Origin: CBDTTM01 sp965363355 | GTDB taxonomy: Bacteria; Bacillota; Negativicutes; Selenomonadales; Selenomonadaceae | Assembly (NCBI GenBank): GCA_965363355.1 | Contig: CBDTTM010000095.1 | Span: 1-9,167 of the forward strand | Reading direction: 5' to 3' | DNA length: 9,167 nucleotides | Shown here: piece after piece, positions 6,280 through 9,167 of the stretch | How the letters are laid out: every line of letters begins with the position of its first letter | Position numbering within the stretch: the first letter of the stretch is position 1 | The notes under the pieces: model-generated | Told to the model about the DNA's origin: nothing | What the model saw: the letters and a program-made list of their open reading frames with translations, nothing else | Databases searched by the model: none | Program-made: the position numbers and the translations under genes

Positions 6280-7123
6280 TTCCAATTTGATGCTGCGCAT
6301 TTGCCCAAATGTCGAGCATTGTAATATTTTGAACGAACACAATCCCCATGATAATCACGGCTAAAAAAGCCTCATCAAGTTTGGGGCTGCGAATGAACCA
6401 CAATTCCTTTGATGGCATGCGAACGGAAAGTTTTATCGAATCATTGGGACAATTTTTCACGCAATATCCGCAAAAATTACACCGTGCATTACTATCCATC
6501 GTTCTAGGGAACTCAAACATCGGACAGCCTGGCGCTTTTTCTCCGCCTTTATAGCAAGCAGCAACTTTACACTTTTGGCATTTTTCTGGCGTCCCTCGGA
6601 GCTCTAAAGCTGCGCTTCTCGAATAATTCCCTGATAATCCACCTAAAAAGCAAAGATACCGACACCAGGTCCGCCGTTCAAAAAAAGCTCCGGAAACGAC
6701 AACGCCTGTAATCAATAAAAGCATAATGACGCCAGAACCTCTGGGATATTCGACCATGCCAAAAACATGGTCGCTCCATGTGATCAACACATAGACAAAG
6801 TCAATGATCCAAATCCCGTATTTTTTGAGGAATTTAGGTACTGGTCGATGATTGCCTACGAATTTTTGCACGAGGTCACTCAATGTTGCAAAAGGGCAAA
6901 TTGCACACCAAACACGGCCAAATACAAGAAACGTCAGAGGAATGATCGACCACCAAAAAACCCACGTCATTGCCGTACCAAAATTGTAATGCGGCGATGA
7001 ATCGCCAAACAGCAAATCAAATACAATAACAGCAAATACAATAGCCGTCGGCCATCGCAAAATCCCTGGATACCAAGAACTTTTGAGCACCGCTTTGAAC
7101 AAATCATTTATTTTTTCCGTCAT
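6260..7123 (-). CDS. NapH/NosR-like membrane polyferredoxin, N-terminal part (frameshifted)
   Basis: This 287-residue reading frame is an electron-transfer membrane protein. It has about five membrane segments (near 22-40, 50-70, 102-120, 130-148 and 251-270). Two cytosolic-type cysteine motifs, VWCAICPF (Cys73, Cys76) and TWCRYLCF (Cys154, Cys158), are typical of NapH/NosR/CcoG proteins. A ferredoxin-like region follows: Cys182, 185, 190 and 200, then Cys215-x2-218-x2-221-x3-225-Pro, a full [4Fe-4S] motif. Start 7123 is set by AAGGAG 8 nt upstream and by an ATGA overlap with the His-rich gene, implying translational coupling; an ATG at 7147 is less likely. The frame stops at TAA (6260-6262) just after IGNVFGNG, while the expected continuation lies in the +1 frame. 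Members pass electrons from the cytosol to exported redox or metal-maturation systems. Confidence 0.85.
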   Translation of the reverse strand: MTEKINDLFKAVLKSSWYPGILRWPTAIVFAVIVFDLLFGDSSPHYNFGTAMTWVFWWSIIPLTFLVFGRVWCAICPFATLSDLVQKFVGNHRPVPKFLKKYGIWIIDFVYVLITWSDHVFGMVEYPRGSGVIMLLLITGVVVSGAFFERRTWCRYLCFLGGLSGNYSRSAALELRGTPEKCQKCKVAACYKGGEKAPGCPMFEFPRTMDSNARCNFCGYCVKNCPNDSIKLSVRMPSKELWFIRSPKLDEAFLAVIIMGIVFVQNITMLDIWANAQHQIGNVFGNG

Positions 7124-7539
7124 TGAATGTTCTCCTTCTTTTTCCATTTCATAAAACCTGCACCAATAAGGACCAGTATGTTAAAAAAGGCAAACCCTTC
7201 AATCAACGGCCAATTGGGACCTTCACCTGGCTTTCCCATGGTTCGTTCATCATGCTGATGCTCATGAGCCCCGGCCTGATTGGTATCATGGTTATGTTCT
7301 GCATGCAGGGAACTTTCTTTTGTTGGATCATTTGCCATTTCATGCCCATCATGCTCATGTTCTGACATTTCCTCCATCCCTGGCATATTTCCACTATGCT
7401 CATGCGTTCCTTCCGGCATTTGCATTGCTGCCAGTTGAAAAGCCGCATCATTGCCCGCCGCATTTACTCTGTTTTCTGCTGATAATGAAGTTGCTAAGAC
7501 CATCCATACAGCAGTGCAGATTAACAAGAATTTTTTCAA
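7120..7539 (-). CDS. Exported His/Met-rich single-TM protein, putative metal binder
   Basis: About 139 residues. A signal peptide or anchor (MKKFLLIC start, hydrophobic to about 18, LSA at 19-21) precedes a low-complexity exported region with 11 histidines between residues 46 and 96. These occur as HEH (46-48), HEH and H66, HNH (82-84) and HEHQH (92-96), with several Met and acidic residues (NMPGMEEM). A C-terminal membrane segment (about 112-130) ends in KWKKK, so the loop faces outside. This composition fits binding of Cu, Ni, Zn or Co ions. I do not recognise the family. The likely start is TTG (7537-7539) because GAGAGG directly abuts the ATG at 7551, too close to serve it. Its TGA overlaps the polyferredoxin ATG, so the two products probably work together. 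No clear promoter was found in 7552-7650. Confidence 0.75.
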   Translation of the reverse strand: MKKFLLICTAVWMVLATSLSAENRVNAAGNDAAFQLAAMQMPEGTHEHSGNMPGMEEMSEHEHDGHEMANDPTKESSLHAEHNHDTNQAGAHEHQHDERTMGKPGEGPNWPLIEGFAFFNILVLIGAGFMKWKKKENIQ

Positions 7540-7650
7540 TGCACAAAACATCCTCTCTCTATTTTATTTTTATAGAATACCCAAAAAATATAAAGAAGCT
7601 GTCTTGATTCTGTGAAGAACTTATGAATTTTTGCTTATCGAAATCCCATA

Positions 7651-7709
7651 AAAAGTGGTCGAGCTAAGGTATATTAAAATCATATCCTATACCTTAGGCC
7701 GACCATTTT
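7651..7709 (-). terminator. Long imperfect hairpin terminator downstream of the nitroreductase region
   Basis: CTAAGGTATA (7664-7673) pairs with TATACCTTAG (7688-7697), and the outer arms GTGGTCG and CGACCA extend the stem with a bulge and two mismatches. On the minus strand it is followed by CTTTTTATGG. It most likely ends the nitroreductase transcript, about 190 nt beyond that gene's stop codon. Confidence 0.68.
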
Positions 7710-7896
7710 ATTTCTCTTCCATATTGATCTTAATGCAAACTCCTATGCCGTTTACCTGCTTAATCATGGACATTGCCATACAAAGGTGCAAGTATCTTAA
7801 CCGTAAATCAGGTAAAGAACTTGCCTCTATTGGTTCAATACTCTTACATCTGCACCAAATATACCTAATGTATATTTAGATTTATCCGCTGCATAT
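7708..7896 (-). pseudogene. Possible decayed peptide deformylase-like fragment
   Basis: Between the nitroreductase stop and the hairpin, two minus-strand frames read like pieces of one protein. The first gives YTLGIFGADVRVLNQ before a TAG (7827-7829). A frame shifted by one base resumes at 7827 with EASSLPDLRLRYLHL and reaches MSMIKQVNGIGV before TAA (7708-7710). The order (IFG-x-x-V-x-VLNQEA, DLR, M-x-x-x-x-x-x-NGIG) resembles the N-terminal third of peptide deformylase, which normally runs on into GVGLAAPQIG. The catalytic parts are absent. This is a pattern judgement on about 55 residues and could be chance. Confidence 0.3.
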
Positions 7897-7899
7897 GCT

Positions 7900-8508
7900 T
7901 TATACTTCTTTTAGGATAATCTCATCTTTTTCCAAACGCGGTCTAGCCGCAGGCGATTGATCTGGATGCCCCACGAGCAATACATTAACGATATGATACC
8001 GTTCATCGATATCCAGCACATCTTTTAAAATTACACCGTCATATAAGCCGACCCAGCAAGTCCCCAGCCCTAAATCGACAGCACGCAAATCCATATGCGT
8101 TATAGAAATAGCTGCATTAAATGCTAAATTTGCTCGAATCGCTAATTCGCCAAGATCCATCCTTTTCAGCAAGCCTTCTACCTCTTCAGCTGCCATACTG
8201 ACACCTAAAAATGCACCAGCTTCTTGAAGCTCTTGATATCTCGCGCCTTGTGAACGCATAACCTGTTGATCCACACAGCATATAATCATCACTGGTGCAG
8301 TGCTAAAAAACGAAACGGGCGATGCTTTGGCCAATTTTGCACGCACATCAGCATCTGTAACAACAATATAGCGCCACGCCTGTAGATTGCTAGCAGATGG
8401 AGCCATTCGTCCCGCTTCCAAAATTTGATCAATATCTGCCTGTGAAACTTCCTCTTCTTTAAACTTTCTTATACTGTGTCTTTTCTTAATGACTTCCATA
8501 AATTCCAT
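7900..8508 (-). CDS. Nitroreductase-family FMN oxidoreductase
   Basis: A 202-residue cytosolic flavoprotein. Near the N-terminus RHSIRKF (residues 10-16) supplies the arginines that hold the FMN phosphate. PSASNLQAWRYIVV (37-50) is the family's P-S-x-x-N-x-Q-x-W signature. DLGLGTCWVG (145-154) is the conserved glycine segment beside the flavin, and GHPDQSPAARPR (180-191) is the usual ending. Length and motifs fit the group of about 200 residues that reduces nitro compounds, quinones or enones with NAD(P)H, or acts on free flavin; the true substrate is unknown. Start 8508 follows AGGGGG about 8 nt upstream; an ATG at 8553 has no such site. It lies 138 nt downstream of the MDR oxidoreductase gene on the same strand and may share its transcript, or use its own promoter near the palindrome at 8533-8547. 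Confidence 0.92.
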   Translation of the reverse strand: MEFMEVIKKRHSIRKFKEEEVSQADIDQILEAGRMAPSASNLQAWRYIVVTDADVRAKLAKASPVSFFSTAPVMIICCVDQQVMRSQGARYQELQEAGAFLGVSMAAEEVEGLLKRMDLGELAIRANLAFNAAISITHMDLRAVDLGLGTCWVGLYDGVILKDVLDIDERYHIVNVLLVGHPDQSPAARPRLEKDEIILKEV

Positions 8509-8532
8509 GATAAATCCCCCTTCGTATTTTTG

Positions 8533-8547
8533 GATATACTCTATATC
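8533..8547. promoter_or_regulatory. GATATA-N3-TATATC palindrome upstream of the nitroreductase gene
   Basis: A perfect 6-bp-arm inverted repeat with a 3-bp centre, 25 bp before the nitroreductase start codon and just before its ribosome site. It overlaps TATA-rich sequence that could serve as a -10, so an operator is possible. A/T-rich palindromes of this size also occur by chance. Confidence 0.3.
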
Positions 8548-8632
8548 AACCATATGGGCACATCCGATGATCCAAACATTTTACAAAACAATATTTCTGC
8601 TGCCACATCAAATTTTCATCAGGTTGAATCAC
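8546..8632 (-). other. Candidate 28-codon small ORF between MDR and nitroreductase genes
   Basis: Directly after the MDR gene stop (8647-8649) stands AAAGGGGGTGATT, close to an extended ribosome binding site (AAGGAGGTGATC). An open frame of 28 codons can be read from a GTG at 8632, passing through LMWQQKYCFVKC to a TGA at 8546-8548. The GTG is too close to the site. Better-spaced ATGs give only 3 codons (8619) or 19 codons with a long spacing (8608). It may be a real small protein, a leader, or a gene remnant. I do not recognise it. Confidence 0.2.
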
Positions 8633-8646
8633 CCCCTTTCAAATTT

Positions 8647-9167
8647 TTATCCCATTTTAATAATAACTTTTCCTTTTGCAGAACCCATTGCCACATAGTC
8701 TAAAGCCGCTGGTATTTCTTCAAAGGAAAAAATCTGATCTATTACCGGATGAATTATCCCCGTCTCAATAAGGCTGCTAAGCTCAGCTAATTGATACCCA
8801 TTTGATTCCATAAACAAAAAAGAATAACTGGTCTGATATTTTTGCGCTTTGCGCCTGATTTGATAACTCAATCCCCACATCAACAGCTTTAACATAAACG
8901 AAAGTTTATATTTTTCAGCAAAGTGATGGTCGGGTGGTCCTGCAATAGAAATGACTTGACCACCTGGTTTAAGTACCGAAAAAGATTTTTCCAGCACTTC
9001 GCCGCCCAATGTGTCCAATACCAAATCATAATCCTGTAAAAGCATCTCAAAATTCTCTTTTTTGTAATCAATTACGATATCTGCACCCAAATGCTTCACA
9101 AAATCGATATTTGCTGTACTTGCCGTAGTCGCCACAATCGCACCTAGGTGCTTTGCCAATTGAATGG
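8647..9167 (-). CDS. Zinc-type/MDR oxidoreductase, C-terminal part (cut by right edge)
   Basis: About 173 C-terminal residues of a medium-chain dehydrogenase/reductase of the quinone oxidoreductase type; the frame is open to the window edge. Visible are AKHLGAIVATTAS (the strand after the nucleotide-binding glycine turn), LGADIVIDY, DLVLDTLGGEVLEKSFSVL with LKPGG, and the closing SAKGKVIIKMG. This order is typical of NADPH-dependent quinone oxidoreductase and related enzymes. An insertion-like segment after SIAGPPD (basic, partly hydrophobic, LMWGLSYQIRRKAQ) is seen in the long-chain members. The N-terminal catalytic domain is missing, so zinc dependence and substrate cannot be judged. It precedes the nitroreductase gene on the same strand. 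Confidence 0.88.
   Translation of the reverse strand, partial: IQLAKHLGAIVATTASTANIDFVKHLGADIVIDYKKENFEMLLQDYDLVLDTLGGEVLEKSFSVLKPGGQVISIAGPPDHHFAEKYKLSFMLKLLMWGLSYQIRRKAQKYQTSYSFLFMESNGYQLAELSSLIETGIIHPVIDQIFSFEEIPAALDYVAMGSAKGKVIIKMG

Noticed and set aside
7203..7463. Alternative-frame ORFs over the His-rich gene on both strands
   Set aside because: Repetitive CAT/GAA-type codons keep several frames open; only the exported frame has a signal peptide, a TM anchor and coupling to the next gene.
7655..7879. Plus-strand 74-codon ORF in the 7552-7899 gap
   Set aside because: It has no ribosome binding site and lies across the terminator hairpin; it is the reverse complement of the possible deformylase relic.

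Overview
This window looks like the chromosome of a low-GC anaerobic Firmicute. The signs are strong AGGAGG-type ribosome binding sites, A/T-rich spacers, several O2-sensitive enzyme types (radical SAM, polyferredoxin, iron alcohol dehydrogenase) and Firmicute-like regulators. The polyferredoxin resembles proteins I associate with Negativicutes/Sporomusaceae, but that placement is inference. I see no tRNA, rRNA, CRISPR array, insertion sequence or phage gene. Most genes are metabolic or regulatory and sit in short, separately controlled units.

Left part (1-1955): an iron-type alcohol dehydrogenase cut by the left edge is divergent from an AdhR-like MerR regulator. The 130-bp spacer holds overlapping face-to-face promoters, one of them with the 19-bp -35/-10 spacing that MerR proteins act on. 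A LysR regulator with a TTG start follows and ends in a strong hairpin terminator.

Middle (2100-5740): a secreted esterase resembling Alcaligenes esterase 713 runs toward lysR. Upstream of it, on the same strand, an NTF2/SnoaL-like dehydratase-type protein precedes a radical SAM protein of unknown reaction with a CX4CX2C cluster motif. That pair is divergent from a Crp/Fnr-family regulator without FNR cysteines. The shared control region carries nested CTCA/TGAG inverted repeats.

Right part (5770-7551): a two-gene minus-strand operon encodes an exported, His/Met-rich, single-TM protein and, coupled by an ATGA overlap, a NapH/NosR-like membrane polyferredoxin. The polyferredoxin frame is broken at a T5G3 run, so the membrane C-terminal third reads in another frame. 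The pair suggests a metal-handling or electron-transfer module facing the outside of the cell.

Far right (7650-9167): a nitroreductase-family flavoprotein and the C-terminal part of a quinone-oxidoreductase-type MDR enzyme lie on the minus strand. A possible decayed peptide deformylase fragment and a terminator hairpin follow the nitroreductase. The enzymes at the two ends (alcohol dehydrogenase, nitroreductase, MDR) fit reduction of reactive carbonyl, quinone or nitro compounds, but no direct link between them is visible.
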